Notes: generated by a model not told the origin, from the sequence alone. A stretch of DNA of 37,002 bases from Xenorhabdus griffiniae (GCF_015163655.1 NZ_JADEUF010000028.1:1-37002); one strand, 5' to 3'; counted from the first letter of the stretch, positions 1-8,377 are shown. Numbers and translations are program-made.

Positions 1-15
1 ATCTTGTTGTGACAT
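1..15 (-). CDS. Possible 5' end of a minus-strand gene running off the window
   Basis: On the minus strand an ATG at 15-13 opens a frame reading M-S-Q-Q-D before the window edge. It is preceded by a purine-rich AAAGGA stretch about 14 nt upstream and a second AAGG immediately before the start. Only five codons are visible, so nothing can be said about the product. The start region resembles, in inverted orientation, the start of the small plus-strand ORF at 74. Confidence 0.35.
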
Positions 16-79
16 AGCCTTTTGTTCCTTTATTTCTTTCAGTTTGGTCACTTAAAGTTATAAAGGACAGGCTATGTCA
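10..79. repeat. Imperfect inverted repeat with a duplicated translation-start region
   Basis: TGACATAGCCT (10-20) is the exact reverse complement of AGGCTATGTCA (69-79). The similarity continues inward with small gaps through TCCTTTA-like sequence. Each arm contains a Shine-Dalgarno-like AAAGGA followed by ATGTCA, so the two arms look like inverted copies of one gene start. It may be a small mobile-element end or a local inverted duplication. Confidence 0.45.
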
Positions 80-151
80 TTTCAACTCACCTCGAAAGTC
101 GAGCATCGCGTTGTATTAACTCTATTTAATTATATGAGTGGTTATAAATAG
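74..151 (+). CDS. Small 25-aa ORF of unknown status
   Basis: ATG at 74 is preceded by AAAGGA at 62-67 and opens a 25-codon frame (M-S-F-Q-L-T-S-K-V-E...) ending at TAG 149-151. The ribosome site is plausible, but the product is too short to assign. The start region mirrors the minus-strand start at 15, so this may be the stub of a duplicated or truncated gene rather than a functional peptide. I do not recognise it. Confidence 0.25.
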   Translation: MSFQLTSKVEHRVVLTLFNYMSGYK

Positions 152-168
152 CGTTTCAAAATGATAGG

Positions 169-202
169 GGTATTCCTTACGACGAGCGGGGTAAGGAATG
201 CC
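169..202. repeat. Intergenic hairpin
   Basis: GGTATTCCTTAC (169-180) pairs with GTAAGGAATGCC (191-202), with one G-T wobble, around a 10-base loop: a 12-bp stem. There is no T-run on either side, so it is not a canonical terminator. It is unrelated in sequence to the 105-bp element that follows. Confidence 0.5.
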
Positions 203-240
203 AACATCTGATACTCTCAGTATTATGAAATACCTATTTA

Positions 241-349
241 TATACGCATTAAACTTCAAGTTGCAATTTACAACACTCTATGAAACGTGATTTCTCCCCC
301 CGCTTTGTGGGGAGAAATTACACTCATCTTAAAGTTAGAAATTGGTGTA
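241..349 (+). repeat. 105-bp-class inverted-repeat element, copy 1 (MITE-like)
   Basis: The left end TATACGCATTAAACTTCAAG and the right end (reverse complement beginning TACACCAATTTCTAACTTTA) form imperfect terminal inverted repeats. The centre holds a hairpin, ATTTCTCCCC (290-299) pairing with GGGGAGAAAT (309-318). The same architecture and much of the sequence recur at 17630-17720 (opposite orientation) and more divergently at 17969-18073. No coding capacity. It is best read as a non-autonomous repetitive element of this genome. Confidence 0.7.
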
Positions 350-670
350 ACCCCATTAATTTAATTACATTAGAAATTTTTTAATCCTAATTAATTTGTT
401 AACAACAAAATAACCTCAGTTAATAAAATCTACCAACCTCACATTTTCAAAAAAAATCAGATAGATTAAACCTTACCCAAAATGTAAAAAATAAAATAAA
501 AATCAATAAAATAAAAAAAGATATTGACTAATAAACCCTATTATTAGTGAAACAAATAATAATAATTATCATTTACATTATCATTTGAACGGTGTACGTT
601 TTTCTCGCGCGATAGATCAGGCCGTTTTTAAGATTGGGTAACGAGGGATCCCCCACTCCAAACGAGGATA
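350..670 (+). promoter_or_regulatory. AT-rich leader/promoter region of the hemophilin locus
   Basis: This stretch has no supportable gene. From about 350 to 550 it is extremely AT-rich with long A-runs. A TTGACT hexamer lies at 524-529, but no well-spaced -10 partner is obvious. A Fur-box-like sequence follows at 558-576. The remaining roughly 95 bases before the start codon would be untranslated leader. Confidence 0.45.
558..576 (+). promoter_or_regulatory. Putative Fur box
   Basis: AATAATAATTATCATTTAC matches the classical 19-bp Fur consensus (GATAATGATAATCATTATC) at 14 of 19 positions by hand alignment. The surrounding 555-588 is a run of overlapping NATNAT-type hexamers, as in natural Fur operators. 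Its position about 100 bp upstream of a heme-uptake locus fits iron-dependent repression. Binding is an inference. Confidence 0.6.
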
Positions 671-673
671 ATG

Positions 674-1414
674 ATGAAAAAGTTCAACGTATTAATCGCC
701 GCTTTAGGCACATTGGGATTTATGGCACAGGCTCAGGCAGAAGTTGGTTTCGGGCAGAGTCAAATAAGCTCACCATCATATGTCAAGGTTGGTGAAACTC
801 AAACAGGTTCAAATTCACACGGTGGTGCGAATGGCGCCCCAGGCATTGGAGTCAGTTCAATCGGTGGAGGAAAACTCATCGGTTTTTCTGGCTTAACTCG
901 CATGGCACCAACGGACAGCAATGGTATTCATAATATCTCAAGAGCAGGTGCACCAGGCTCTCATGGCGGGATGGGGGTATTCCATTTTAGTAAGGTTGCT
1001 AATGCTGACGTTTATTTTGGTGAATGGTCTCAGACCGGTCAGGCTGGTGATAGTACCCATACGGTTTACTATGCAGGCAAGGATATCACTACCAATATTC
1101 CAACCGACGGTACAGCAACTTATACAGTGACAGGTATTAACCAGTACAGCGGTGACAATGCTCTGGCCGGTACATTTACCGCAGACTTCGGTGAGAAAAC
1201 CCTGGTCGGTTCCATGGAAAATACCGCAATGACAATAGATATTAGTGCCAATATTGGCGCTGATGCCAAATTCAACGGTATAGCCATAACTGATGATTTG
1301 GTTGGCAGCACCAGTGGTCACTTCTTTGGCGATAACGCATCTAGTTTGGCAGGGTATGCGAAATTTGCTGATGATGACACCAAAGATACCGCCTTTGGTG
1401 GTTCTAAACAGTAG
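674..1414 (+). CDS. hrpC: Hemophilin-like secreted heme-binding protein (T11SS cargo)
   Basis: Predicted secreted hemophore that binds heme and is exported by the DUF560 outer-membrane protein encoded next. Residues 1-22 form a signal peptide (M-K-K, hydrophobic core, cleavage after A-Q-A before E-V-G-F). The mature N-terminal half is rich in Gly, Ser and His, with several H-G and H-N positions that could ligand heme. The C-terminus has the TbpB-type beta-barrel ending, with G-H-F-F-G-D-N-A...L-A-G-Y followed by A-F-G-G-S-K near the end. There is no lipobox Cys, so the protein is soluble rather than a lipoprotein. ATGs lie at 671 and 674; GAGG at 664-667 is spaced better for 674. Hemophilins of Haemophilus, Acinetobacter and Xenorhabdus share this layout, and hrpC is the Xenorhabdus name as I recall it. 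The heme ligands are not proven from sequence. Confidence 0.82.
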   Translation: MKKFNVLIAALGTLGFMAQAQAEVGFGQSQISSPSYVKVGETQTGSNSHGGANGAPGIGVSSIGGGKLIGFSGLTRMAPTDSNGIHNISRAGAPGSHGGMGVFHFSKVANADVYFGEWSQTGQAGDSTHTVYYAGKDITTNIPTDGTATYTVTGINQYSGDNALAGTFTADFGEKTLVGSMENTAMTIDISANIGADAKFNGIAITDDLVGSTSGHFFGDNASSLAGYAKFADDDTKDTAFGGSKQ

Positions 1415-1426
1415 TCATTAATTTTT

Positions 1427-1465
1427 CAGAGAACAGTGCCATCCTGGGCTGTTCTCTGTTTTTTT
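1427..1465 (+). terminator. Strong intrinsic terminator between hemophilin and its secretor
   Basis: CAGAGAACAG (1427-1436) pairs perfectly with CTGTTCTCTG (1449-1458) around a 12-base loop, followed directly by seven T residues (1459-1465). It lies 13 bases after the hemophilin stop and before the secretor gene. It should end most transcripts after the cargo gene and let only a fraction read on. Confidence 0.85.
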
Positions 1466-1502
1466 ATTCTTAATAACGTGAGCTTTGTGATCTGGTTTCC
1501 CG

Positions 1503-2978
1503 ATGTCTGACAATAAAATTACGCCAATATTATCAACGGCACTGGTGGCGCTATGCCTATCCCTATCCGTTTATGCCGATGAAGATACCCCAAGAAAAAT
1601 CTGGCAAGAAGCACAACATAATCAACAGGAAAATGAAACCAATCTGATTACGCCAGATCCTATTTTTGTTGAAAATAATGCTTCACTGATTGTCATTAAC
1701 GGACAAACGTTTCAGGTCGAAAACAATATTAATGATATCGGCCAAGCACTATTCCTGGCTATTAACCATCAACAATGGTCAGATGTCAGACGTTTTCTCT
1801 CGGCTTATCAAAAATTGCCGGAACATGATGTAATGTTGGTCAATTTTGCTCAGGGCGGGCTGGCACGTCTTGAGGGCAATTTAGATCTCGCCGCTTATCA
1901 TTATCAACAAGTTCTGAATCAACAGCCCGATTTTCCTCGTATCGAACTGGAATTAGCTCGCGTCTATTTTGAGGATCATAAAAATCGGGAAGCTGAGCAA
2001 CTATTTACTGGATTGTATAAAGCACAAAAGTTACCAGAAGTCGTGCTGAAAAATATTAACAGCTATCGGGAAGCGATAGATCTGAGAAATAGTTGGCGCG
2101 GCTCTTTCTCGGCTGGTTACGCTTATAATGATAATGTAAATATGTCTCCTGATCAGGAAAATCCCCGTTACGATTTTGATCCCATAGAGCAAATACTCTA
2201 TAAAAGGCAGATACCAAAGGCCATCAGAGCATGGGGTACGTCTTATGACGCAACATTAAGTCGGCGTTATCAACTTACAGGACATCACGGTATTTTTGGT
2301 CGTGGCCTGATTTATGGTGAAAACTATCGTAATTACCATGATGAAAACGAGAATACATTTCAACTGGTTAGTGGATACAGCTACAAAAGCAAAAGTCACG
2401 ATTTCTCTTTTGGGCCTCTGTTTGAATATAAACAACGAGCAGGCGAACCCTATTACCGTGCGGTAGGTGCCAAAACAGAATGGCGATGGGCGTTCACACC
2501 CAAAACAGCCATGAATGTTGAACTTGAGCACAAACAGCTACATCATCAGCCAAGTTTTCGCAGGAAAGATGGCAGCTTTACCTCAGCCTACCTCACTCTA
2601 TTCCATTCCATTAGCAAAGACGTTGTCCTGTTTGGCGGCGGCGATTGGGTTTATCGCGACAACGACCAGTATGCCGTGGATCGCTACCAGCAATGGGGAA
2701 TTCGGACAGGGATTGCCGGACAAATCTATCCCGGAATCAATGGTTCTCTGTTTGCCACACTGAAAAAACGTCATTTTGGCGCTTACAACCCGATGTTGAA
2801 TGCCACACGCCAAGATAATGAGCAGATTTACAGCGCCATCATAAAAGTACCCGCCGCTGAAATATGGGGCATGACACCTTCTTTCACTTTCCGCCATCGA
2901 CGCAATCACAGCAATGTGGCTTGGATGTACAGCTATAACAAAAACGAAGTGCTAATCAGACTAGAAAAATATTTTTAA
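1503..2978 (+). CDS. hrpB: Type 11 secretion system outer-membrane translocator (DUF560/Slam family)
   Basis: Predicted outer-membrane pore that moves the neighbouring hemophilin across the outer membrane. The 491-residue protein starts with a signal peptide (cleavage near V-Y-A before D-E-D). A helical TPR-like periplasmic region follows, at about residues 75-195, including A-Y-H-Y-Q-Q-V-L and the L-A-R-V-Y-F-E repeat signatures. From the segment S-F-S-A-G-Y-A-Y-N-D-N-V-N onward it is an aromatic-rich alternating beta-barrel ending in L-E-K-Y-F, an outer-membrane C-terminal signature. This is the order found in Slam and NilB proteins. The start has no convincing Shine-Dalgarno site, which together with the upstream terminator suggests lower expression than its cargo. 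Clustering with a TbpB-barrel cargo supports the assignment. The symbol is recalled from Xenorhabdus. Confidence 0.85.
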   Translation: MSDNKITPILSTALVALCLSLSVYADEDTPRKIWQEAQHNQQENETNLITPDPIFVENNASLIVINGQTFQVENNINDIGQALFLAINHQQWSDVRRFLSAYQKLPEHDVMLVNFAQGGLARLEGNLDLAAYHYQQVLNQQPDFPRIELELARVYFEDHKNREAEQLFTGLYKAQKLPEVVLKNINSYREAIDLRNSWRGSFSAGYAYNDNVNMSPDQENPRYDFDPIEQILYKRQIPKAIRAWGTSYDATLSRRYQLTGHHGIFGRGLIYGENYRNYHDENENTFQLVSGYSYKSKSHDFSFGPLFEYKQRAGEPYYRAVGAKTEWRWAFTPKTAMNVELEHKQLHHQPSFRRKDGSFTSAYLTLFHSISKDVVLFGGGDWVYRDNDQYAVDRYQQWGIRTGIAGQIYPGINGSLFATLKKRHFGAYNPMLNATRQDNEQIYSAIIKVPAAEIWGMTPSFTFRHRRNHSNVAWMYSYNKNEVLIRLEKYF

Positions 2979-3039
2979 TCAAATAGTTATTCTTTTCTTT
3001 TGTGTGATGATAATTGATAAATCGAGGCAAGAGACATCA

Positions 3040-6018
3040 ATGACATACCGAATTAAAACACAGTTCACCCCCACCACAATTGCATTGTCACTGGCATTAT
3101 CACTAATTGCCCCACCCCTATTTGCCGAATCTAAACCTACAGCCACAACCTCAAATAGTAAGACGGATCTAGGCAAGATTCGTGTCACGGATAACAGTGA
3201 TAAAGATGAAGAGGGTTATAACGCAGTCTATGACAAAGATATCTCCAATATTTATATCGGCAAAGAGCAGATAGAGCGCTACAAGGGCGCTTCTCCCGCC
3301 GATTTAATTAAAGGTGCTGTCGGTGTATATAGCGGTGACGCCCGCAATAGTGGTGCCCTGGATGTCAATATCCGTGGTGTTCAGGGACAAGGGCGAATTC
3401 CCATCACCATCGATGGCACAGAACAGGCTATTACCGTCGGGCGAGGTTATAATGGAGCCAATAACCGTAACTACATCGATCCAAATTTAATCAGTAGCAT
3501 TGAAATCGAAAAAGGCCCTTCACTGAACCGTAAAGTTAAAGGATCAATCGGTGGGGCAGTATCTATCAAGACCTTGACCATTGATGACGTGGTGCCAAAA
3601 GGGGAAACTTTCGGTATCAATACTAAGCTGGAAACCAGTAGTAACTCAGTGAGGGAGCGTACACCATCCCTACAATTGGGACAGGACTACCGCGATATTC
3701 CTAACTTTATCCAAAACAAGGTGGAAACCGATCCAGAGTTGCAAATTACACCTCATTCATCGAAAGACAATAAACTGTTTGGTTTCAAAGATAATGCCTT
3801 CCGCATCGCATTAGGAACACGGCAGGAATATTTTGACCTAATGCTGGCCTATGCATACCGTCGTCAGGGTAACTATTTTGCCGGCAAAGGGGGCGCCCAT
3901 CGCTATGATGAACCCATTACGGAAAACGACAGGGAACTCATGAAGAATGTCCAGACAACACTGGACCCCTATCTGCCTTTTGCCGCTCGTATCTATCGTC
4001 CCGGTAATGAAGTTCCTAACACTTCCAGTGAAATGCGTTCTGTATTAATTAAAAATACTTGGCGTTTCACCGAAGATCAGGTTCTACAGTTGGGGATTCG
4101 TAATACCCATATGGAGTTTGGTGATATTATGCCTTCACGTCTGGGCTGGGTCATACCTGAAGAAAATAAAGTTCCTCAATGGCCATTAGCGAAAGTTCTC
4201 CAGAAAGCTGCCAACCTGACCTATAAATGGCAACCTGAGAATAACCCCTATGTCGACTTCGACATGAATTTATGGACAACTCGCACCACCAGCAATACCA
4301 ACACCGCCGGAGGATATCCGCGTACTCCTGTTGACAGAGACTGGCGTTGGGAAGATGGTCTTGAGGGCAGAAACGCCAATATCGATGGCACATTGATCAA
4401 TACTGCCATCACCCATTCTCAAAACAATCGTTGGGGTGTTGATCTTTCCAATAAATTTACCCTGCACCCGAGTTTAGAACTGACTTTAATGGGAAATTTC
4501 CAACGGGAACGCCTTGATTCCAATGATGATTATGATTCACCTAATCTATATTTTGACCAGTCACCGACACGGAAAGGACAACGTCAGGAAATCAATCTCG
4601 CCTTTAACTTTAACTGGCGACCTGCTTCATGGCTGGAACTGAATGCAGGAGCCAAGCGCGTTTCTTATTGGTCTCAAGATGATTTGCTTAATGAACGGCG
4701 TGCCGTAAAAGATAGCCGTTATCAGAAACAACCGGAAACCATTGGTCATGAAATGAGTTATTGGCGAACAATAACTGAAACTGAATCTAATATGATGAAA
4801 AAAAGAAAACAATTTATAAGATCAAACAACAGCTTGAAAATGAGCTCCGCAGAGAGGATTGAGTTTATGAATAAACTCCAAACTGAATACCCTGTGGTTG
4901 AGACAACTCGTATTGATTCACGTGATGGCCTAAAGCGTAATATGGTTAGAGAAAAATTCACTTGGAAGTACGATCCTAGCAATGGCAAGCTCAGTAAAAG
5001 CGGTAACCCCTATTTCAATGGCCAATTAGACATGAATGAAAAGGTTATTGACCCAATAAGCGGCAAAGAAGTCTATAAATATGAATACGGTGAGAGAGCT
5101 GACGCTACTGGCGTACAAGGCCCTGCTGTTGACGATCTCTGGGAAACTGCGCCAAAACGTAAGGATCACGCTTGGGCACCCACTTTCTCCGCAACGGCCT
5201 ATGTTACAGATGATTTCCGTATCTACGCCCGTTATGCTGAAGCGGTAAGAATGCCCAGCATTTTTGAAGATACCGTCGGTTTTTCAGGCTCTCCAACCAA
5301 CCAAATAGGCCATAAATTTAAGCCTGAGCGCGCCAAAACCGCGGAAGTTGGCTTAGTCTATGACTTTAGCCAATTAGTCGAAGCTGAACGCCATGCCGAT
5401 ATCAAACTCTCCTATTACAACACCCTCATTGAAAATGTGTTCGATCGGGACACTACCTATAAATTCTCCCAATTGGACAAACAAAAATTGGCTGGTTTGG
5501 AACTACAAGCACGCTATGACAACGGCAGTTTCTTTGCCGATATGGGGTTGGTCTATAACATGAAAAACAAGGTCTGTGACAATAACTCTGTCATGAGACT
5601 GGATTCCCAGAATCGTTATGGTATACCCGAATGTATTGATGGTGGTTTCCCTGGCGGTTATTTACGTACCTCTATTCAGCCTAAATACTCAGCTAACCTG
5701 AGCGTCGGCGGCCGCCTGTTTGATGAAAAACTGGAGCTAGGTAGCCGAATACTCTATCACAGTAAGGCAGAAAACAAGGATGAAAAATGGCTGATGAATG
5801 CCTTACCGGATATTTATAAAGGACAGTCTAATAACCCAATGCGCTGGAATCCGGTGTTTACGGTTGATGCCTATATCAACTATCAAATCACTCCTACTAT
5901 ATCCATAGAGTTAACTGGCACAAACCTAACTAACCGCTACTATCTCGATCCGCTGACACGTTCGATGATTCCAGCGCCGGGCAGAACTTTTAAACTCAGT
6001 TTGACCAGCCAATTTTAG
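3040..6018 (+). CDS. TonB-dependent outer-membrane receptor, probably heme/hemophilin
   Basis: Large TonB-dependent receptor, 992 residues from the ATG at 3040. That start is chosen over an in-frame upstream ATG at 3004 because GAG at 3031-3033 is well spaced and a clean signal peptide follows (cleavage after L-F-A, residue 29). A TonB-box-like stretch (D-L-G-K-I-R-V-T-D) precedes the plug domain at about residues 55-185, which contains the typical A-D-L-I-K...G-V and I-E-I-E-K-G-P-S motifs. The rest is beta-barrel ending in L-T-S-Q-F. Codons around 4780-5160 encode an unusually long, charged segment, probably a surface loop. Two Cys in another loop (K-V-C-D and P-E-C-I) may form a disulfide. 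Neighbour genes point to heme uptake. I believe it is called hrpA in Xenorhabdus but am not certain. Confidence 0.85.
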   Translation: MTYRIKTQFTPTTIALSLALSLIAPPLFAESKPTATTSNSKTDLGKIRVTDNSDKDEEGYNAVYDKDISNIYIGKEQIERYKGASPADLIKGAVGVYSGDARNSGALDVNIRGVQGQGRIPITIDGTEQAITVGRGYNGANNRNYIDPNLISSIEIEKGPSLNRKVKGSIGGAVSIKTLTIDDVVPKGETFGINTKLETSSNSVRERTPSLQLGQDYRDIPNFIQNKVETDPELQITPHSSKDNKLFGFKDNAFRIALGTRQEYFDLMLAYAYRRQGNYFAGKGGAHRYDEPITENDRELMKNVQTTLDPYLPFAARIYRPGNEVPNTSSEMRSVLIKNTWRFTEDQVLQLGIRNTHMEFGDIMPSRLGWVIPEENKVPQWPLAKVLQKAANLTYKWQPENNPYVDFDMNLWTTRTTSNTNTAGGYPRTPVDRDWRWEDGLEGRNANIDGTLINTAITHSQNNRWGVDLSNKFTLHPSLELTLMGNFQRERLDSNDDYDSPNLYFDQSPTRKGQRQEINLAFNFNWRPASWLELNAGAKRVSYWSQDDLLNERRAVKDSRYQKQPETIGHEMSYWRTITETESNMMKKRKQFIRSNNSLKMSSAERIEFMNKLQTEYPVVETTRIDSRDGLKRNMVREKFTWKYDPSNGKLSKSGNPYFNGQLDMNEKVIDPISGKEVYKYEYGERADATGVQGPAVDDLWETAPKRKDHAWAPTFSATAYVTDDFRIYARYAEAVRMPSIFEDTVGFSGSPTNQIGHKFKPERAKTAEVGLVYDFSQLVEAERHADIKLSYYNTLIENVFDRDTTYKFSQLDKQKLAGLELQARYDNGSFFADMGLVYNMKNKVCDNNSVMRLDSQNRYGIPECIDGGFPGGYLRTSIQPKYSANLSVGGRLFDEKLELGSRILYHSKAENKDEKWLMNALPDIYKGQSNNPMRWNPVFTVDAYINYQITPTISIELTGTNLTNRYYLDPLTRSMIPAPGRTFKLSLTSQF

Positions 6019-6038
6019 GTGCTTGATAAGAGGATCGT

Positions 6039-6860
6039 ATGACCAATACAGCCATATTAGACAATCCAGCCGCTTGTTTTCCATTGATGCCCAAAAGGGG
6101 AGTGCTGGTTGGTATCTTAATCGCCATTTTATTGCATACCAGTCTGATATGGCTGTTTAACCGACATACTTCATATGATGATGACGCGGCGCATCATATC
6201 AACAATAACGCTTCTACTATGGGGTTATCCATTACGATGGTTGCTGCCCCATCGTGGGAAAATAAGCCGGAGCCTGTTTCTCCTCCCTCCCCACTTTTGT
6301 CCGCACCGGAATCACCAACAAAACCAGACCTCGTACTGGATAAAGCCATTCACCCTGAAAATAAGATAGCCAGACCGCCGGCAGCCGATAAGCCTAAGAA
6401 ACGCCAAAAGCAGCCGAAAGAAAAACCGCAAGAAGTGGCAGAAAAGAAAACCATCCAATCACCACAGGTAGAGAAAAACAATCAGACAGAGCAGGAAACG
6501 CACGGTAACGATCAGGCTAATTCAGAAGGCAGTATGAGCCGCGCAGCAACATCACAACCTTTGGTGGGGCAAGGAAATAGCGAAGTAGACAATTATTCGG
6601 CAAGACTGCGGCAAGAAATAGAACGCCATAAACGCTATCCTCGCAGAGCAAAGAGGATGAAACAACAAGGTATAGTCACAGTCAGCTTTACCCTGCTAGG
6701 TGACGGCACCTTGACTGCCGCCAAGGTCGTTAATTCCTCCGGCAATAGCACACTGGATAATGCCGCACTTGATGCGATCAATAGTGCCAATTCAGTTGGC
6801 CCTATACCAGCAGGTATAGAGCCTAATGTTATGCTGACACTTGATTTTACATTGAGGTAA
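6039..6860 (+). CDS. TonB-family energy transducer dedicated to the heme locus
   Basis: A 273-residue TonB-like protein that would couple the ExbB/ExbD proton-driven motor to the preceding receptor. It has a short cytoplasmic tail and one transmembrane helix at about residues 21-40 carrying a His as in TonB. A long Pro/Lys/Glu-rich periplasmic spacer (about 75-150) follows. The C-terminal TonB domain (about 180-273) contains the conserved Y-P-R-R-A motif, V-T-V-S-F and D-N-A-A-L-D-A-I. ATG at 6039 is preceded by AGAGGA at 6029-6034, only 20 nt after the receptor stop, so the two are co-transcribed. No exbB or exbD is in the window; the chromosomal motor is presumably shared. Possibly named hrpD. 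Confidence 0.85.
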   Translation: MTNTAILDNPAACFPLMPKRGVLVGILIAILLHTSLIWLFNRHTSYDDDAAHHINNNASTMGLSITMVAAPSWENKPEPVSPPSPLLSAPESPTKPDLVLDKAIHPENKIARPPAADKPKKRQKQPKEKPQEVAEKKTIQSPQVEKNNQTEQETHGNDQANSEGSMSRAATSQPLVGQGNSEVDNYSARLRQEIERHKRYPRRAKRMKQQGIVTVSFTLLGDGTLTAAKVVNSSGNSTLDNAALDAINSANSVGPIPAGIEPNVMLTLDFTLR

Positions 6861-6869
6861 GTCCCATCT

Positions 6870-6890
6870 CTCGCTCCCAATCGGGGCGAG
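6870..6890. terminator. Weak hairpin between the tonB-like gene and mnmE
   Basis: CTCGCTCC (6870-6877) pairs with GGGGCGAG (6883-6890), with one wobble, around a 5-base loop. The two convergent genes end on either side. No T-run follows on either strand, so efficient intrinsic termination is doubtful. Confidence 0.35.
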
Positions 6891-6930
6891 GAATGATTGT
6901 CATTGGCTAATTAATGGTCTTACTGCAATC

Positions 6931-8295
6931 TTACTTCCCAATACAAAAACTGGAAAAAATCCGCCCAAGTAAATCATCGGAAGTAAATTCACCAGTGATT
7001 TCGCTTAATGCTTGCTGTGCCAAACGCAGTTCTTCTGCCAGCAGTTCCCCTGAACGAGCAAAGATAAGCTGTTGGTGGCCTTCCTGTAAATGTTCTGCTG
7101 CCGTGTTTAATGCCTGCAAATGACGACGACGGGCAAGGAAGCCGCCTTCTGTATTGCTGTTGAATCCCATGGCTTCTTTTAGGTGATCACGCAGAAAACC
7201 GATACCTTTCCCATCACGGGCAGAGAGACGAATTAATGTATAGCCACTGGTTTCTGCAACACCCGTTTCTTCCCCCGTCATATCTGTCTTATTACGGATA
7301 ACAGTAACAGGTAGCGATTCTGGCAGCTTAGCCATAAATTCAGGCCAGATTTGTGCAGGCTCAACGGCATCCGTTGTCGTACTGTCTACCATAAACAGCA
7401 CGCGATCCGCCTGCTCAATTTCCTGCCATGCCCGTTCTATACCAATACGCTCCACTTCATCACTGGCTTCGCGCAAGCCTGCCGTATCAATCACATGCAG
7501 TGGCATTCCATCAATATGGATATGTTCACGCAAAACATCGCGTGTTGTGCCCGCAATATCAGTCACAATCGCGGCTTCACGACCTGCCAGTGCATTAAGC
7601 AAACTGGACTTACCCGCATTCGGTCGCCCTGCAATGACAACTTTCATACCTTCGCGCAACAAGCTGCCTTGACGCGCCTGTGAACGAACGTGCTCCAGTT
7701 CTGCGATCACTTCATCCAACTTGGCTTCTATCTTGCCGTCGGAAAGGAAATCAATCTCTTCATCGGGAAAATCAATCGCGGCTTCAACATAGATCCGCAA
7801 GTTAGTCAGCGCTTCTACCATTTCATGGACTTGGTTGGAGAATGCACCTTGCAGGGAGTTCATCGCGGAACGTGCGGCTTGTTCAGAACTGGCGTCAATC
7901 AAATCCGCAATGGCTTCCGCCTGTGCCAGGTCAAGTTTATCATTGAGGAAAGCCCGTTCAGAGAATTCGCCAGGGTTGGCAATGCGTACACCGGAAATCG
8001 CCAGAATGCGCTTTAACAGCAAATCCAGAATAACCGGCCCACCGTGCCCTTGAAGCTCCAGAACATCTTCCCCCGTAAATGAGTTAGGGCCGGGAAAGTA
8101 AAGTGCAATACCTTGATCAAGCACAGAGCCATCCGCATCACGGAAAGGCAGATAATCGGCATAACGAGGTTTTGGGAGTTTACCCAATACCACCTCAGCA
8201 ACTTTCGCAGCCTTAGGGCCAGAAATACGCAGAATGCCTACACCGCCTCGTCCCGGAGGAGTGGCCTGAGCGACTATTGTATCGGTGGTATTCAT
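6931..8295 (-). CDS. mnmE: tRNA modification GTPase MnmE (TrmE)
   Basis: A 454-residue K+-activated GTPase that works with MnmG to modify U34 (cmnm5U family) of tRNAs reading split codon boxes. The N-terminal folate-binding domain (about 1-118) begins with the characteristic [14 protein letters not shown] helical domain carries an inserted G domain with P-loop G-R-P-N-A-G-K-S (223-230), D-T-A-G-L-R-E switch II (from 270) and N-K-T-D. The protein ends in the invariant C-I-G-K, whose Cys is needed for modification. Full family length. It lies downstream of yidC in the enterobacterial order but is separated from it by a terminator, so it needs its own promoter or read-through. Confidence 0.97.
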   Translation of the reverse strand: MNTTDTIVAQATPPGRGGVGILRISGPKAAKVAEVVLGKLPKPRYADYLPFRDADGSVLDQGIALYFPGPNSFTGEDVLELQGHGGPVILDLLLKRILAISGVRIANPGEFSERAFLNDKLDLAQAEAIADLIDASSEQAARSAMNSLQGAFSNQVHEMVEALTNLRIYVEAAIDFPDEEIDFLSDGKIEAKLDEVIAELEHVRSQARQGSLLREGMKVVIAGRPNAGKSSLLNALAGREAAIVTDIAGTTRDVLREHIHIDGMPLHVIDTAGLREASDEVERIGIERAWQEIEQADRVLFMVDSTTTDAVEPAQIWPEFMAKLPESLPVTVIRNKTDMTGEETGVAETSGYTLIRLSARDGKGIGFLRDHLKEAMGFNSNTEGGFLARRRHLQALNTAAEHLQEGHQQLIFARSGELLAEELRLAQQALSEITGEFTSDDLLGRIFSSFCIGK

Positions 8296-8346
8296 GAAAT
8301 TCTCTCTTTTGACCTAGGTTCGTTATCTTTAAAAACTAAAATAATA

Positions 8347-8367
8347 AAGGCGGCCAATGACCGCCTT
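8347..8367 (-). terminator. Intrinsic terminator downstream of yidC
   Basis: On the minus strand AAGGCGG (8367-8361) pairs with CCGCCTT (8353-8347) around a 7-base loop and is followed by the T-rich TATTATTTTAG. It sits between yidC and mnmE and would end the rpmH-rnpA-yidD-yidC transcript. Confidence 0.7.
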
Positions 8368-8377
8368 CCACTTATAT

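Noticed and set aside
241-349. Reading the GC-rich hairpin as an intrinsic terminator
   Set aside because: No T-run follows on either strand, and the hairpin is the core of a repeated element.
938-1321. Long minus-strand frame inside the hemophilin gene
   Set aside because: No ribosome site or recognisable protein; it is an antisense shadow of the Gly/Ser-rich hemophilin coding sequence.
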